Assembly (NCBI GenBank): GCA_903831825.1
Contig: CAIKZE010000159.1
Location: 1 to 55,797 of the forward strand
From: an uncultured Lentisphaeria bacterium
Lineage (GTDB): Bacteria; Verrucomicrobiota; Lentisphaeria; Victivallales; Victivallaceae
DNA length: 55,797 nt
Direction: 5' to 3'
In this document: positions 55,743 through 55,797 of the stretch, one piece after another
Position numbering within the stretch: position 1 is the first letter of the stretch
How the letters are laid out: each line of letters starts with the position of its first letter
Notes under the pieces: model-generated
Database searches by the model: none
Told to the model about the DNA's origin: nothing
Seen by the model: the letters and a program-made list of their open reading frames with translations, nothing else
Program-made: the position numbers and the translations under genes

Positions 55743-55797
55743 CAAGACACGATTCATAGATTCCAGATGAACGGATTGAGAAACAGCCTGCCGGTAC

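Overview
The window looks like chromosome from an anaerobic member of the Planctomycetes-Verrucomicrobia-Chlamydiae superphylum, most likely Lentisphaerota (Victivallales-like). This is inferred from gene content, not from a marker gene. The clues are an oxygen-sensitive class III ribonucleotide reductase, a long MoxR/Bat operon with DUF4159- and DUF4175-like proteins, W-x-x-L/P-x-x-A-x-x-C repeats, an orphan RHS-core protein, and a Rho factor with a long disordered Asn/Gly-rich N-terminus.

Region 1 (1-11,262) is visibly AT-rich accessory DNA, read almost entirely on the minus strand. It carries a secreted transglutaminase-like protein, an RHS-core protein with a caspase/CHAT-like His/Cys tail, a lipoprotein, Sel1-repeat and orphan proteins, palindrome-rich non-coding DNA, an SF3-type primase-helicase and a tyrosine recombinase. 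It ends in the anticodon arm of a truncated tRNA-Val, which I read as the right attachment site of an integrated element; the left end is not in view.

Region 2 (11,321-20,349) is ordinary GC-richer chromosome: pcm, recQ, a voltage-gated potassium channel, the anaerobic ribonucleotide reductase locus and a response regulator. The reductase locus is the most interesting part of the window. The large subunit (nrdD) stops before the glycyl-radical domain, and that domain is encoded instead by two tandem 50-51 residue proteins, followed by a terminator and then the activase nrdG. Tandem NrdR boxes 31 bp apart sit on the nrdD promoter.

Region 3 (20,519-24,157) is again accessory: a three-gene DuOB-DUF488-DUF488 cassette, then a SrkA-like kinase gene flanked by two direct copies of a ~325 bp MITE-like element.

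Region 4 (24,284-33,700) holds one-carbon and cofactor metabolism: a homocysteine methyltransferase/MTHFR fusion, a nitroreductase, an aldo-keto reductase, a cobalamin riboswitch with a near-ideal promoter driving btuFCD, and a single-module A-PCP-TE NRPS-like enzyme whose thioesterase nucleophile is Cys.

Region 5 (33,879-48,496) is a nine-gene, translationally coupled MoxR/Bat envelope operon. Region 6 (48,511-55,797) contains ispD, a LysM protein, an FtsB/DivIC-like protein, rho, coaE, a Nudix hydrolase with a 9-bp tandem repeat after its stop codon, a small membrane protein and a C-terminal gene fragment. No CRISPR array, rRNA gene or complete tRNA gene was seen.
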